A stretch of DNA of 64,000 nucleotides from Aquilonibacter sp963703325 (lineage in GTDB: Bacteria > Vulcanimicrobiota > Vulcanimicrobiia > Vulcanimicrobiales > Vulcanimicrobiaceae), in the NCBI GenBank assembly GCA_963703325.1, contig OY969805.1, forward strand, positions 1,302,001 to 1,366,000, given 5' to 3'. Within the stretch, counting starts at the first letter, position 1, and the number at the start of each line of letters is the position of its first letter. The position numbers were made by a program, and so were the translations under genes. Of the stretch, positions 34,187 to 43,699 are shown piece after piece. The notes under the pieces were generated by a model. That model did not search any database and was not told where the DNA came from. It worked only from the letters and a program-made list of their open reading frames with translations.

Positions 34187-35583
34187 CGCTTCGAGTCGGG
34201 ACGCCAGGCTTTGACGAAGAGCCCGGGATGTTTGCTGCTTCCGGCGATCGGACGGCGGAAGAGCCACGCGGCAAAGCCCGCGAGATTCGCCAGCATCACA
34301 AACTGGCGGTACCCGAAGTTCTCGAGGAATGCTGCCACGAGAAGATCCCATACCTCGCCCAAGCTATAGGCGGCAAAGGAGATCTCGTCCAGAAGAATGC
34401 TTACGATGCTGCCAAACATCGCAAGCGTGAACACGAGGGCTAAGAGCCATATCTGCGATCGCACGTCGAGGAATCCGAAGGCTGCGCCCACGATCGAAAA
34501 AACGACGCCGCCCGACACGATCAGCGGCGCCAGCCACTCGAAAAAGACGAAGTACGGCATCGTCATCCAACTAAAGAAGCCGCCTCGACCGAAGAGCATC
34601 CGACGGTGAATGGTAACGCACTCGCACAGATGCCGATGCCAGCCTTTACGCTGGTTATAGAGCGCTTGCAGCGTGGGTGCGACGTCGGTCCAGCACACCG
34701 GGTACGGCGTGAAGGCCACGCGGTACGGACGCCCGGTGCTGATGCAGTAGTTGTGTACGCGCATCGTCATCTCCATGTCTTCCCAGATCGTATCGGTACG
34801 GAATCCCCCACACTCGATGAGGACGTCCTTTCTCCACAGTCCGCACGCGCCCGATACGATCCCGAGCGCGTTGAGCGGAGCAAATCCCATGCGCGTCGCG
34901 AGGAAGGCGCGCAGATATTCGAGGACCTGGAATCGTTTGATCAGCGATTTTGGCAGATGCTGCTCCGCGCTCGCAACGGCAATCGTACCGCCGACCGCGA
35001 CGGTTTTCGGGTCCTGGTGAAACGGTTCGGTCATCCATTGAAGGGTCGCCGGGTGGTAGTACGAGTCGGCGTCGGCGCTGAAGATCAAAGGAAAGCGCGC
35101 CAGATTGATGGCGGCATTCAAAGCGTCGCCCTTTCCGCCGTTGACTTTGTCGATCACCCGCAGCTCCGGGTGCAATATGGATTGGTAGATTTCCTTGACG
35201 TCTTGCGTTACCAGACCGGGCCGATAGATGCCCTCGTAGGGCTCGAGTTCAAACGCGGCGTCGAGCGCCGCCAGCGTGTCGTCGGTCGAACCGTCGTTCA
35301 CCACGATGATTTCAAAGTTGACATATTCGAGCGCCAGCATCGAGCGAAGCGAGCTCACGACGATCGACGCCTCATTGAACGCGGGAACGACAAACGTTAC
35401 CGGCTGGTCAAGCGTCGAGTTGGAACGGCGCACGGGGTCGGCCAAGTGCAGTTTCACGTACCACGGAAGGCGCAGCAACGCGATCGCTCCGGTGAGGAAG
35501 AAGTACGAGTTGATTGCAATGAAATAGACGAAGAGAAAAAATTCTATCGAGGTGATGTCGTCCGACGGAATACGATGCATCAT
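34183..35583 (-). CDS. Family 2 glycosyltransferase, membrane (PgaC/cellulose-synthase-like)
   Basis: A 466-residue enzyme from the ATGATG at 35583. An N-terminal membrane helix is followed by a GT-A domain: FVVPAFNEASIVVSSLRSML, VVNDGSTDDT, KVNGGKGDALNAAINLARFP, FSADADSYY (metal site), WEDMEMTMRVH (catalytic base) and NQRKGWHRH in the place of the QxxRW motif. Three or four helices close the protein. Such enzymes polymerise a sugar and push the chain through the inner membrane. It is last in a five-gene minus-strand operon with nucleotide-sugar enzymes and an outer-membrane barrel. Confidence 0.85.
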   Translation of the reverse strand: MMHRIPSDDITSIEFFLFVYFIAINSYFFLTGAIALLRLPWYVKLHLADPVRRSNSTLDQPVTFVVPAFNEASIVVSSLRSMLALEYVNFEIIVVNDGSTDDTLAALDAAFELEPYEGIYRPGLVTQDVKEIYQSILHPELRVIDKVNGGKGDALNAAINLARFPLIFSADADSYYHPATLQWMTEPFHQDPKTVAVGGTIAVASAEQHLPKSLIKRFQVLEYLRAFLATRMGFAPLNALGIVSGACGLWRKDVLIECGGFRTDTIWEDMEMTMRVHNYCISTGRPYRVAFTPYPVCWTDVAPTLQALYNQRKGWHRHLCECVTIHRRMLFGRGGFFSWMTMPYFVFFEWLAPLIVSGGVVFSIVGAAFGFLDVRSQIWLLALVFTLAMFGSIVSILLDEISFAAYSLGEVWDLLVAAFLENFGYRQFVMLANLAGFAAWLFRRPIAGSSKHPGLFVKAWRPDSKR

Positions 35584-36638
35584 CGGCGTCGAGCCGCCAT
35601 CGCCTTTTCCGAGAGAACCTGTTCGATCGCGTCGCGCGCATAGCGATCGGTTAGGCTCGCCGAAAACTCCTGCGCACGCTCGGCGGTAGCAAAGAGCTGC
35701 ACGGCGGCTTCGGCCGCGCGCAGGCGCACCCAGTAGTCGTGATGCGCGGTCATCTTGACGAGCAGGTCGCGATCCTCGTCCCGCACGCACTTACGCAAGA
35801 CGCGCAGTGCCGAGAGTGCCACGATGCTATCTTCGTGATTCGTGAAGCGCACCGCCATCGCATGATGGGCATCATGCGCCAGCGGCGCGAGCGAGCGCAG
35901 CGCCGCCGCGAGCGCTTCCGGCTGGTGCGAGGTGTTGAGCACGCCGTAACAGATGCTGTGTGCGCTGGCTGCCGGACAGAAGCGGACGTAGTCAATGAGA
36001 CGCGGCGCCTCCTCCTCGGGAGCGCCGGCGATTGCGTCGTGCATCGCGGTACCGAGCGCGTCAGCATCGACCTCGCGCAGCATCGTCTCGACACGCGAGC
36101 GGACCCAATCGTCGCGCACGAGCAGCAATCGCAACGTGAGGGCAATGAAGCTCGGATCGATCCGAAGTGCGCAGTGAGCCGCCGTCCGAGAGAGTTCGGG
36201 TCCATCCTCGCGCGTCAGCACCACGGCGCTTTCGAGGGCGCGTGCGTCGCGGAGATGGCCGAGGACCTTGAGGGCGAGGATTTTGTCGGCGTCATCGCCG
36301 CGATCCAAGAGCGAGAGCGCATAGTCGGCGATGCCGAGCCGTATCGCGATCTCATCGCTCACGTGAACGCCTTGGAATTCGATGTATACGGCGAGAACCG
36401 TGAACCAGTCTTGCTTGCGAATTTCCGGGAAGGAGTCCGGAAGCGATGTTTCCGCCGCGGCCCTCACGAAAATTTCGCGCCAGCGCGTGGTCAACATGAT
36501 TTGGCGGCGACGGTAAATCGCGTTACGCGAACGAACCAGGATCAGCGCGGCGAGAAGTGCGACGGTCATGAGCGCGGAAAGGCCGACGCTGATCTTGATG
36601 ATGAACTCGAATAGGCTAAAGGCGTTCGTGAAGAGCAA
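35580..36638 (-). CDS. Membrane-anchored HEAT-repeat protein of the exopolysaccharide operon
   Basis: The start is read as TTG at 36638, overlapping the upstream gene by 23 bases; an ATG inside the first helix is the alternative. The 352 residues hold a membrane helix (FIIKISVGLSALMTVALLAA at about 12-31), a basic region and then HEAT/PBS-lyase-like repeats (ILALKVLGHLRDARALESAV, DSIVALSALRVLRKC, YWVRLRAAEAAVQLFA). It is coupled at its end to the glycosyltransferase (TGA within ATGATG). HEAT proteins beside PgaC-like synthases could act as assembly or regulatory scaffolds; that role is inference. Confidence 0.7.
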   Translation of the reverse strand: MLFTNAFSLFEFIIKISVGLSALMTVALLAALILVRSRNAIYRRRQIMLTTRWREIFVRAAAETSLPDSFPEIRKQDWFTVLAVYIEFQGVHVSDEIAIRLGIADYALSLLDRGDDADKILALKVLGHLRDARALESAVVLTREDGPELSRTAAHCALRIDPSFIALTLRLLLVRDDWVRSRVETMLREVDADALGTAMHDAIAGAPEEEAPRLIDYVRFCPAASAHSICYGVLNTSHQPEALAAALRSLAPLAHDAHHAMAVRFTNHEDSIVALSALRVLRKCVRDEDRDLLVKMTAHHDYWVRLRAAEAAVQLFATAERAQEFSASLTDRYARDAIEQVLSEKAMAARRR

Positions 36639-37362
36639 CGTGCAACTCGAAGCGGTCGTAGGCGCCGGTTAGAAGATACCAGCCCGCGCCGAAAGCGAGA
36701 GCCGTGTGCGGCGTAAACCAGTGCAGGTCGTTGGCAGTATACGAAATCGTTTGGTAGATGGCGACGTTCGCTCCGACGCCGGTGTTTTCGGCGTCTCTGC
36801 CCCCGGAGAGCGCAATTGACAGGCTGTCGCAGCGGAGATAACCCGTATAGGCGAAACCGGCGGACATCGCGATGCCCGGCGCATTCGAAAGGTGGACCGC
36901 CGTCAGCGTCATGCTGAAATGCTGATTGCCGCGGTAGCGATCGGCACCAATTGTCGCAATGTTGGCGACCGCGGTCGGATAGTTTCGTTGCGCGTAGGAC
37001 GTCTGGTAGCCGTAGCCGTCACCGGCGCGCAGATCGAGGCCGGCTTGCAGTGCTGAGTCGGGAAGTACTTGATGGGTCGGACTAAATGCGGCGACCGCAT
37101 CGAACTGAAGCTTGGGCGCGAGCGGGACGTACCAACCGCCTTCATAGGTAATGTCACTCAGGCCGAAGCGCTGATCGGTCGTGACATCGGCGTAGGCCGC
37201 ATGCCCCGGCCCGTTGCGAGTGTCGACACTGACGTATTGCTCGTCCCACGTACCGCGATTCCCGGTGAGCGAATCGGTCGTCGACCCGGCCTCCACGTCC
37301 AACGTCTTCGCCGGTGGATCGGCGAATTGGCATGCGGCGATCAACGCGAGGAGGTGAATCAC
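36616..37362 (-). CDS. YaiO-family outer-membrane barrel protein
   Basis: The 248-residue protein has a short signal (MIHLLALIAACQFA) and the YaiO-type barrel pattern: alternating strands with aromatic residues (DITYEGGWYVPLAPKLQFDA, YQTSYAQRNYPTAVANIATI, LRCDSLSIALSGGRD, HTALAFGAGWYLLTGAYDRF). YaiO-like proteins are found beside polysaccharide synthesis genes and may let the polymer cross the outer membrane. Coupled by ATGA to the epimerase gene upstream. Confidence 0.7.
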   Translation of the reverse strand: MIHLLALIAACQFADPPAKTLDVEAGSTTDSLTGNRGTWDEQYVSVDTRNGPGHAAYADVTTDQRFGLSDITYEGGWYVPLAPKLQFDAVAAFSPTHQVLPDSALQAGLDLRAGDGYGYQTSYAQRNYPTAVANIATIGADRYRGNQHFSMTLTAVHLSNAPGIAMSAGFAYTGYLRCDSLSIALSGGRDAENTGVGANVAIYQTISYTANDLHWFTPHTALAFGAGWYLLTGAYDRFELHVALHERL

Positions 37363-38336
37363 ACCAGTACCGCGCCGGCGTTAAAGGTTGCAATGACCGC
37401 GTCGATCGTCGCGTCGAGGCGTACGTGCGGCTCGAATTGCAAGAAGCGCTGCGCCTTCGAGATGTCGGGAACGCGGCGCATGATCTCTTCGAACCCAGCC
37501 GGATAGGCGTCGCTGAACGGAACGAATTCGATCGTCGACGATGACTTGGTACGCGCGATGATTCGCCGGGCAAGATCGATAATCGGCGTTTCAACCGGGT
37601 TGCCGATGTTGAACACCTCTCCCGTGATGCTGCCGAATCGCTCGAGTTGCTCGATCAACACGTCGACCACGTCTTCCACCGCACAGAAGCAACGGGTTTG
37701 CGTACCGTCGCCGTAGACGGTGAGCGGCTCGCGCGCAAGCGCCTGCGCGATGAGGCGCGGGATCACCATGCCGTAGCGCCCTGTTTGACGCGCGCCCACC
37801 GTGTTGAAGAGCCGCGACACAACCACCGGCAGTTCGCGCTCGCGATGCAGCGCAAGCGCGTAGAATTCGTCATAGATCTTCGCGCACGCGTAGCTCCAGC
37901 GTCCGATCGTCGGAGAGCCGATGCTGATCGGGTCATCCTCGCTCGATGGGAACGTGCGCGAGTGCCCGTAGACTTCCGACGTCGACGCGATGATGGTAGG
38001 CGTGGCCGTTCGGGTTGCGGACTGGAGGACGATTTCCGTCCCGCGCGCGTTCACCTCGAGCGTCCCGAGCGGACTCTCCACGATCATGCGCAAGCCGATA
38101 CGCGCGGCCAGGTGCACGACCGCATCGCAACCGCGCATCGACTCATCGACGGCAATGTGATTCCGAACGTCTCCCTCGACGAACGAGAATCCGCGCCGCC
38201 CTCGCGCGAGCGCGAGATTCCCGAGCGATCCAGCCGAGAGATCGTCGAGCCCAACCACGGCATAGCCGCGATCGAGCAGCGCATCGGTGAGATGCGAGCC
38301 GATAAAGCCGGCCGCTCCGGTAACCAAGATTTTCAT
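37359..38336 (-). CDS. NAD-dependent nucleotide-sugar epimerase/decarboxylase
   Basis: The ATG at 38336 gives 325 residues of an extended SDR enzyme: TGAAGFIGSHLTDALL (NAD loop), VVHLAARIGL, STSEVYGHS, the active-site Tyr-x3-Lys in SYACAKIYDEFYA, FNTVGARQTGRYGMVIPRL and GDGTQTRCFCAVEDVV. This resembles UDP-sugar 4-epimerases and UDP-glucuronate decarboxylases. It follows the UDP-sugar 6-dehydrogenase with an ATGA overlap, so it probably acts on the uronic acid sugar nucleotide made there. The exact reaction is not certain. Confidence 0.85.
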   Translation of the reverse strand: MKILVTGAAGFIGSHLTDALLDRGYAVVGLDDLSAGSLGNLALARGRRGFSFVEGDVRNHIAVDESMRGCDAVVHLAARIGLRMIVESPLGTLEVNARGTEIVLQSATRTATPTIIASTSEVYGHSRTFPSSEDDPISIGSPTIGRWSYACAKIYDEFYALALHRERELPVVVSRLFNTVGARQTGRYGMVIPRLIAQALAREPLTVYGDGTQTRCFCAVEDVVDVLIEQLERFGSITGEVFNIGNPVETPIIDLARRIIARTKSSSTIEFVPFSDAYPAGFEEIMRRVPDISKAQRFLQFEPHVRLDATIDAVIATFNAGAVLV

Positions 38337-39758
38337 AAATGGACGATCCTTGCTCGCGCGTTGCTGCGCATATCGGTGGAGAGTGCGTCGCGCGAGTCGA
38401 TGACGACGCGCGCATGGTGCCCGATCGCGCCGTAGTCTACGTCGTCGTGTTTGGAGAGAATGAGCACGCAATCGGCGCTTTCGAGCGTTGCCGCGTCGAG
38501 CGCGATGCTGCGCAGAATGTCGCAACGGCGACGACGCGGCGGAAATGATTGTGAGACGATGTGCAAGGTGCGCCGCTCGGGCGCGACCTTACGCCGTGGG
38601 CGCCACTCAGGCCAGCCGTCGAGGTCGAAATCGAGAACGGGAACTAGCGGATCGTGGTAACTGACGATCGCTCCCCGATACCGCAGCCGATCGATGATCG
38701 CAATCGCCGGGCTTTGACGCGTATCGGCGACGTTGTTCTTATAGGCGACGCCGACGACGAGGATATGCGCATCGCGCACGGATTTCGATTCATCATTAAG
38801 CGCACGGGCAACCAAGTCCACGACATATGCCGGCATCTTGGTATTGATGTCGTCGGCCAGCTCGATAAAACGCGAGACGACGCCTTGCTGCTTGGCTTTC
38901 CAATTGAGGTAGAGCGGGTCGAGCGGAATGCAGTGGCCGCCGGCGCCCGGGCCCGGGAAAAAGGGGAGAAAGCCGAAGGGCTTGGTCGCGGCTGCATTGA
39001 TGACCTCAGTCGAGTCGATGCCGAGATGGTTGCAGAGAACAGCAAATTCGTTGATTAGGCCGATATTGACCAGGCGAAACGTGTTCTCGAGCAATTTCAC
39101 GGTCTCGGCGAGCTCGCGCGTTCGACACCGTGTGCACGACGTCGACCAGTCCCGCGTAAAACTCATACGCCGCTAGCGCTGAACCCCGCGTGCAGCCGCC
39201 GATGACTTTCGGGATCTTCCGCAGCGGAAACGAGCTCCCGGGGTCGACGCGTTCGGGCGAAAAGGCGAGATAGAAATCCTCGTCCAGCGTCAAACCCTTG
39301 GCTTGGAAGTGCGGCAGCAGCAGTTCGTCGGTCGTTCCCGGATAGCTGGTGGATTCGAGGATCACCATCTGGCCGGGGCGCAGGTTTGCCGCGATGCGGT
39401 CCGCGGCGTCGCGAATGTACGAGAGGTCGGGGTTCTTGCTTTTCTCGAGCGGCGTCGGCACGCAGATGAGGATGACATCGCAGTCACGCAGTAAACCGAA
39501 ATCCGCCGTACCGCGGAAATTTTTCTGTGTATCAACGTCTTCGTTCACGTCCACGATCCGCTCGAGGTTGACGTCGAATCCGATTGCTCGTTGGAACACG
39601 TCGGCGCACGCGAGCGCCAGCGGTAAGCCGACATAGCCGAGACCGATCACGCCCACCGTCGCAGTGCGTTTCGCGATCCGAAGCAGCAGCGTGTCGAGAG
39701 GCGTGGGAGATTCTTCGCTATCCTTAGCGGCTGCGGTTCCAACCTCGTGGGTCGGCAT
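38333..39758 (-). CDS. UDP-sugar 6-dehydrogenase (WbpA/WecC type), frameshifted
   Basis: Starting at the ATG at 39758 (CAGGA upstream), the NAD domain reads TVGVIGLGYVGLPLALACAD, VPTPLEKSKNPDLSYI and EDFYLAFSPERVDPG. Near 39114-39121 the frame changes: VVHTVSNAR continues as ELAETVKLLENTFRLVNIGL, with the catalytic Cys in GPGAGGHCIPLDPLYLNWKA and the C-terminal ILVVGVAYKNNVADTRQSPA. Loss of one CG pair in a CG repeat explains the shift. The whole would be about 475 residues, the normal length. It makes a UDP-uronic acid, possibly from UDP-GlcNAc, for the exopolysaccharide. Confidence 0.8.
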
Positions 39759-39772
39759 GCGGTGTCCTGACC

Positions 39773-39789
39773 ATGCATCAATGATGCAT
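39773..39789. promoter_or_regulatory. Perfect palindrome before the exopolysaccharide operon
   Basis: ATGCATCAATGATGCAT has seven-base arms around AAT and lies 14 bases before the dehydrogenase start at 39758. Position and symmetry fit an operator or a small hairpin in the leader. Confidence 0.4.
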
Positions 39790-39845
39790 AAGTTCATCGC
39801 CCATGAAGCGGACCCGCGGCCGTTCGCGTAGCGGTTAGGTATCGG

Positions 39846-40241
39846 TTAGAATGACGAGACGAATCGAGGATCGGTGAAACAACCGCTCCACATTGCGCGG
39901 CGAAGTCCGGCGGCAAGTTGTGCTCCGTCCGAGGATTTGGAGAGCAGGCAGTTGGCGCCGGCATTGTGACACGCGCGCACCACCTCGGAGTTCGTCCCGC
40001 CGGTATAGACGACGATGACACAATCGGGCAGCACGAAGCGCAGTTGCCGGATCGCCTCGATCGGATCGACATCCACCCGGTCGATGTCGATGACGAGAAC
40101 GTCGGGTGCAAGGGCACGAAGGACCGGGACGTCGAGTGCAGCGATGCTCGCGTCTGCGTGCGCAAAGGCCGCGTTCAACGCAACGGTGAGCACCGGAAGG
40201 TCCTCTGGGTCGACGGCGGCCAAGCAACACAGGCGGGCCAT
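39846..40241 (-). CDS. Single-domain response-regulator-like receiver protein
   Basis: The ATG at 40241 (GAGGAG ten bases upstream) gives 131 residues, the complete relative of the truncated receiver at 33081. Visible are the phosphoacceptor Asp52 in DVLVIDIDRVDVDPIEAIRQ, Thr80 in VVYTGGTN and Lys102 in CLLSKSSDGAQLAAGL. No output domain follows. It lies upstream of, and on the same strand as, the exopolysaccharide operon (88-base gap), so it may be part of that transcript. The cognate kinase is not in the window. Confidence 0.7.
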   Translation of the reverse strand: MARLCCLAAVDPEDLPVLTVALNAAFAHADASIAALDVPVLRALAPDVLVIDIDRVDVDPIEAIRQLRFVLPDCVIVVYTGGTNSEVVRACHNAGANCLLSKSSDGAQLAAGLRRAMWSGCFTDPRFVSSF

Positions 40242-40374
40242 GATATTTGTACGCTCCTCGCGAAGAATCGTCGATCCCAACGTTATCACCGCAAGCAGAA
40301 GGCAACCATCGTGAAAAAGCGCGATATGGTAACCGTGGATACGATCCCGAAGTCGGAATCCCGCCTATCCCATC

Positions 40375-41322
40375 GTGACGGCGATTCTTCGGGTCGTCCC
40401 TGCCTCACGCTGGGCATTTGCGCGCCCTGAGCAGGACGGCGAGCTCGGCAATCTGCTCGTTTCCAGCGAGAACGGCGGCACGCTGGCCGAGCTGCGGAGC
40501 GAGATTTCGCGCCAGCGCGAGAAATCGAAGACCGGGCCTCGGATCGCTGCGACGCTCGGCCCCCTCGGCGAATACGCCAGTGGCGTCACGCTGCTTTTTG
40601 CCGACACCAAGGCGAGCTTCGGGATTCTTACGCTGCTCCGAACCAGCGAACTTGGGCCTTTCACTTCAAGCGAGATCGCGATGCTCACGCTCGCACTCGA
40701 TTCCGGATCGGAGCGCCTCTCTTCACTGCGACTCAACGCTAGTGCGATGGCGCGATCGAGCGCCGATCACCGCGATGACGCCCCAAATCCCATCGAGAAT
40801 CCCGAGGGCGAACACTACGTGCTCGACCAAGATTTGCAGATCGTGATGACGTGGACGTCGCAAGAACAACGTCGTGCCGCGCTTACCGGCTTGCGCACGC
40901 GACTCGCTGACCGCCTTCCCGCGGTGCTCGAGGACACCGTGCGCGCACTGATCGCCGGTTGGCAGAACGATCCGGCGACACAACTGCCCGGGGTCGCGCG
41001 TCCGGTACCGTTTCTTGTCGTGCATACGCAGCCGGTCGTAGGTCCCGCGGGCCTATTTATCGGTGTTCGTATCGACCGCTTTCAGCCGCCGCACTCGCTA
41101 GTGGAGCCCGCCGCGCGCTTTCACATCTCGCCGCGGGAACTCGAAGTGCTCGCCCTGTTGCTTGACGGTGCCAAACTCGAAGAGATCGCTGAGGCCCTGA
41201 ACATCACGACCTCGACCGTTCAAGATCACATCAAGAGCATGGTCGATAAAACGGATAGCCGCAATCGCACCGAGTTGATCGCGCGCGTGCTCGGATGGGA
41301 GAGCCCCCCCGAAGCGCCCTAA
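40375..41322 (+). CDS. LuxR-type transcriptional regulator
   Basis: The product of 315 residues (GTG start) carries a C-terminal LuxR helix-turn-helix (about residues 240-305: HISPRELEVLALLLDGAKLE, EIAEALNITTSTVQDHIKSM). The N-terminal 230 residues resemble a GAF-like or other alpha/beta sensor part (TLLFADTKASFGILTLLRTS, PFLVVHTQPVVGPAGLFIGV). No receiver or membrane segment. It is divergent from the receiver gene and could control the exopolysaccharide operon; that link is by position only. A competing short frame from an ATG at 40326 ends soon and is not chosen. Confidence 0.75.
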   Translation: MTAILRVVPASRWAFARPEQDGELGNLLVSSENGGTLAELRSEISRQREKSKTGPRIAATLGPLGEYASGVTLLFADTKASFGILTLLRTSELGPFTSSEIAMLTLALDSGSERLSSLRLNASAMARSSADHRDDAPNPIENPEGEHYVLDQDLQIVMTWTSQEQRRAALTGLRTRLADRLPAVLEDTVRALIAGWQNDPATQLPGVARPVPFLVVHTQPVVGPAGLFIGVRIDRFQPPHSLVEPAARFHISPRELEVLALLLDGAKLEEIAEALNITTSTVQDHIKSMVDKTDSRNRTELIARVLGWESPPEAP

Positions 41323-41374
41323 ACCGGGTTTTCCACTATACCGGTCACAACCGCATCCAAGGTAGCCTTGTGGC

Positions 41375-42652
41375 ATGGCTACTAAGATTTCGCTCGCGCT
41401 TGCTTTATGCTTGACCTTCGTTATCTGCGCTAGTGCGGTCGCCGTCGCCGACGTCGGCCCTGCGCTCGTCGCGGCTGCCGATGCAACGACTCCGAATTTT
41501 GGCACCCCGCCATCGGGGCAAGTGCCGATTCTGTATAACGACCACACGGTCTACGCCAAGCCGGACACGCTCAAACAAGGACGCGTGCTCGCAGCGTTGG
41601 TCAAAGATGGTCAGATTTACGTGCCGTTACAAAGCATGTTCGAAGCGATGGGCGCGATCGTTTCGGTCTCGGGCAACACCTATACGGTGACGCGCGGCGA
41701 TACGAGCGCGTCGGTCACGCTTGGCAAGAACGAGATGGTTCTTGACGGCAACCCTCGTCCGCTCGACGTGCCACCGATCATGTACCAAGGCGTCGTGCTC
41801 GTGCCGGTACGCGTGCTTTCCGAAGCGTTAGGCGCGTATGTCGAGTGGGAACCGACGCGTCAGCTCGTCGTCGTTCGGTATATTCCGCCGACGCCGCCGC
41901 CGACTGCACCGCCGACCGCAGCGCCGCCACCGCCGCCGCCGCCACCGCCGACACCCACACCGGTGCCGACCGAAAAGCCGTACACCTTCTTCGTGCAGGG
42001 CGCGACTACGTGGACATCCAGCAACTACAACGAGTTCGTGGCAGGTCCGTTCTGCGAATCGTGGCAGATGAACGCGGCGTACGCGCCGATCACGTCAAAG
42101 TTCGCGGTGAAAGTCGATTACCGTTCCGACGCCTACATCACGAGCGACAGTCTCACCGACCTGCTCGGCAATCAGTTTACCTACTTTGCCACGATCGACG
42201 GCGGCACGGCGTTCACTCCCGTGTTCTGGGCGCATCAAATCAGCTTAGACGGCCGCTTGGAATATCAGATCGCCAATCCACGGATCTATCTGGGACTGGG
42301 CTACATCTATACCTCCAATAATTACGGCTATCCGCATTGGGACGGTCTCGGCGTGGGCATCGAAAAATTGCCCGATCTGCGTCCGGGCATCGGCGTCTAC
42401 GGTTCCGCGTTCTACTATCCGACCGTAAGCGGCATCTATACCGAAACCATCCCGCTTAGTTCGAACGTCGGCAAAACCTACCAGATGCAGTATTCGATCT
42501 GGAAACTCGATATCGGTCTCACGCTCGCCTTGCGACACTTCCCGTTCTATCTTTACGGCGGTTTTGGCGGCGACCAGTACGCAGCGAAAAAGAATGCACC
42601 GATCGGTCAAACGCATGATGGCCCGTATCTCGGCCTCGGCATAAAGCTTTAA
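41375..42652 (+). CDS. Stalk-domain (Cu-amine-oxidase N-like) protein with C-terminal barrel
   Basis: The 425-residue secreted protein has a signal peptide, a stalk domain (about 50-170: DGQIYVPLQSMFEAMGAIVS, LDGNPRPLDVPPIMYQGVVL, ALGAYVEWEPTRQLVVVRY), a poly-Pro linker (about 170-200) and a 225-residue region of aromatic amphipathic strands (GLGYIYTSNNYGYPHWDGLG, YLYGGFGGDQYAAKK) ending in LGLGIKL, which looks like an outer-membrane barrel. A stalk domain tethered by Pro-rich linker to a barrel suggests a peptidoglycan- or polymer-binding surface protein. It starts a run of four secreted-protein genes. Confidence 0.7.
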   Translation: MATKISLALALCLTFVICASAVAVADVGPALVAAADATTPNFGTPPSGQVPILYNDHTVYAKPDTLKQGRVLAALVKDGQIYVPLQSMFEAMGAIVSVSGNTYTVTRGDTSASVTLGKNEMVLDGNPRPLDVPPIMYQGVVLVPVRVLSEALGAYVEWEPTRQLVVVRYIPPTPPPTAPPTAAPPPPPPPPPTPTPVPTEKPYTFFVQGATTWTSSNYNEFVAGPFCESWQMNAAYAPITSKFAVKVDYRSDAYITSDSLTDLLGNQFTYFATIDGGTAFTPVFWAHQISLDGRLEYQIANPRIYLGLGYIYTSNNYGYPHWDGLGVGIEKLPDLRPGIGVYGSAFYYPTVSGIYTETIPLSSNVGKTYQMQYSIWKLDIGLTLALRHFPFYLYGGFGGDQYAAKKNAPIGQTHDGPYLGLGIKL

Positions 42653-42657
42653 GGACG

Positions 42658-43686
42658 ATGAATATGCTCAACATCTCTCGCTCCGTTCGGTTGCTCTTCG
42701 TGCTCGCAGCGATGGCGTTTTTGACCGCGTGCAGCTGCGGCAATTGCAGTGTGCCGGCGCTGCACCCCGTCCCGACACTCCCGGCAGCCACGCCGACACC
42801 GGTGGGCCTTGTGCCGACGCCGGTGGTGACGCCGACACCGGCCGCTTTGCCCGCGTGCTCGCAAGGTGGTCCGAACACCATAGCGCTCGGAGTTGCCGCG
42901 CCGTTCGCGCTCTTCGGGAATGCCGGCATAACCAACACCGGCTTTACGACGGTCACGTACGCGGCCGGCGCTGTTTCGACCAACGTCTACGGTACGTTCA
43001 ACGACGATCTGATCGCCGCGTATCCCACCACTGCCGTGGTGACGGGCGGAACGCTAAGCGACCCCGACGCTCCCGGCGCAATATACGGCACCGGTGCAGC
43101 GGGTTACAGTTCGAACGCGGCCTTCACCACGGCTGCGGAAGGCGCCGTGACGGCCGCCTTTAATGCCGCGAACGCCGAGGCGCCGACAGCCCCCGCGTTC
43201 ACCGGCGGCTTCGATCTCTCGCAGGTGCCGGCTGGTTATTCCGGCCACGCGAATTGTGGTCCGACCGGAACGTCGGTCTGTCCGTTAGGCACGCTCGGTG
43301 CCGGCGTCTACAAGTCGGCTTCGACACTTTCCATTACGGCCGGAGCGCTCACGCTTGACGGCGGCGGCAATCCTCAGGCCGTCTTCGTCTTCCAGATCGG
43401 CTCCGCACTCACGATGTCAGCACCCGGCGGCAACGTGATTCTGGCCAACGGCGCAAACGGTTGCAACATCTACTGGGCGGACCTCAGCGGAGCAACGATT
43501 GGCGGCACGCCAACGGGCGCGTCATTCTACGGAAACCTGCTTGCCACCGATGGCGGTATTGTCATCGACCCCGTCCTCGTAACCTTCAAAGGCCGCGCGC
43601 TGGCAGCCAACGCCGCCGGTACAAGCGCTTCAGTTTCAATCTCCTCCGGGAGCGTGCTCACCATCACGAACCCCGGCGGCAACTAA
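42658..43686 (+). CDS. DUF3494 ice-binding-like lipoprotein
   Basis: A 342-residue protein with a lipoprotein signal (FLTAC, Cys near residue 24), a Pro/Thr-rich spacer and a DUF3494-like domain (about 75-340): FALFGNAGITNTGFTTVTYA, SNAAFTTAAEGAVTAAFNAA, LGAGVYKSASTLSITAGALT, VFVFQIGSALTMS, GCNIYWADLSGATIGG. The fold is a discontinuous beta-helix found in ice-binding proteins and adhesins. Ice binding itself is not shown by the sequence; the domain also occurs in non-polar bacteria. AGGA lies just upstream of the start. Confidence 0.78.
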   Translation: MNMLNISRSVRLLFVLAAMAFLTACSCGNCSVPALHPVPTLPAATPTPVGLVPTPVVTPTPAALPACSQGGPNTIALGVAAPFALFGNAGITNTGFTTVTYAAGAVSTNVYGTFNDDLIAAYPTTAVVTGGTLSDPDAPGAIYGTGAAGYSSNAAFTTAAEGAVTAAFNAANAEAPTAPAFTGGFDLSQVPAGYSGHANCGPTGTSVCPLGTLGAGVYKSASTLSITAGALTLDGGGNPQAVFVFQIGSALTMSAPGGNVILANGANGCNIYWADLSGATIGGTPTGASFYGNLLATDGGIVIDPVLVTFKGRALAANAAGTSASVSISSGSVLTITNPGGN

Positions 43687-43699
43687 AGAAAGAACCACA

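Noticed and set aside
41880..41975. CCGCCG-rich stretch as a DNA repeat or array
   Set aside because: It codes the poly-Pro linker of the stalk-domain protein; the repetition follows from the amino-acid sequence.
42658..43686. Claim that the organism lives in ice because of the DUF3494 gene
   Set aside because: DUF3494 domains are found in many non-polar bacteria; the sequence alone does not show ice binding.
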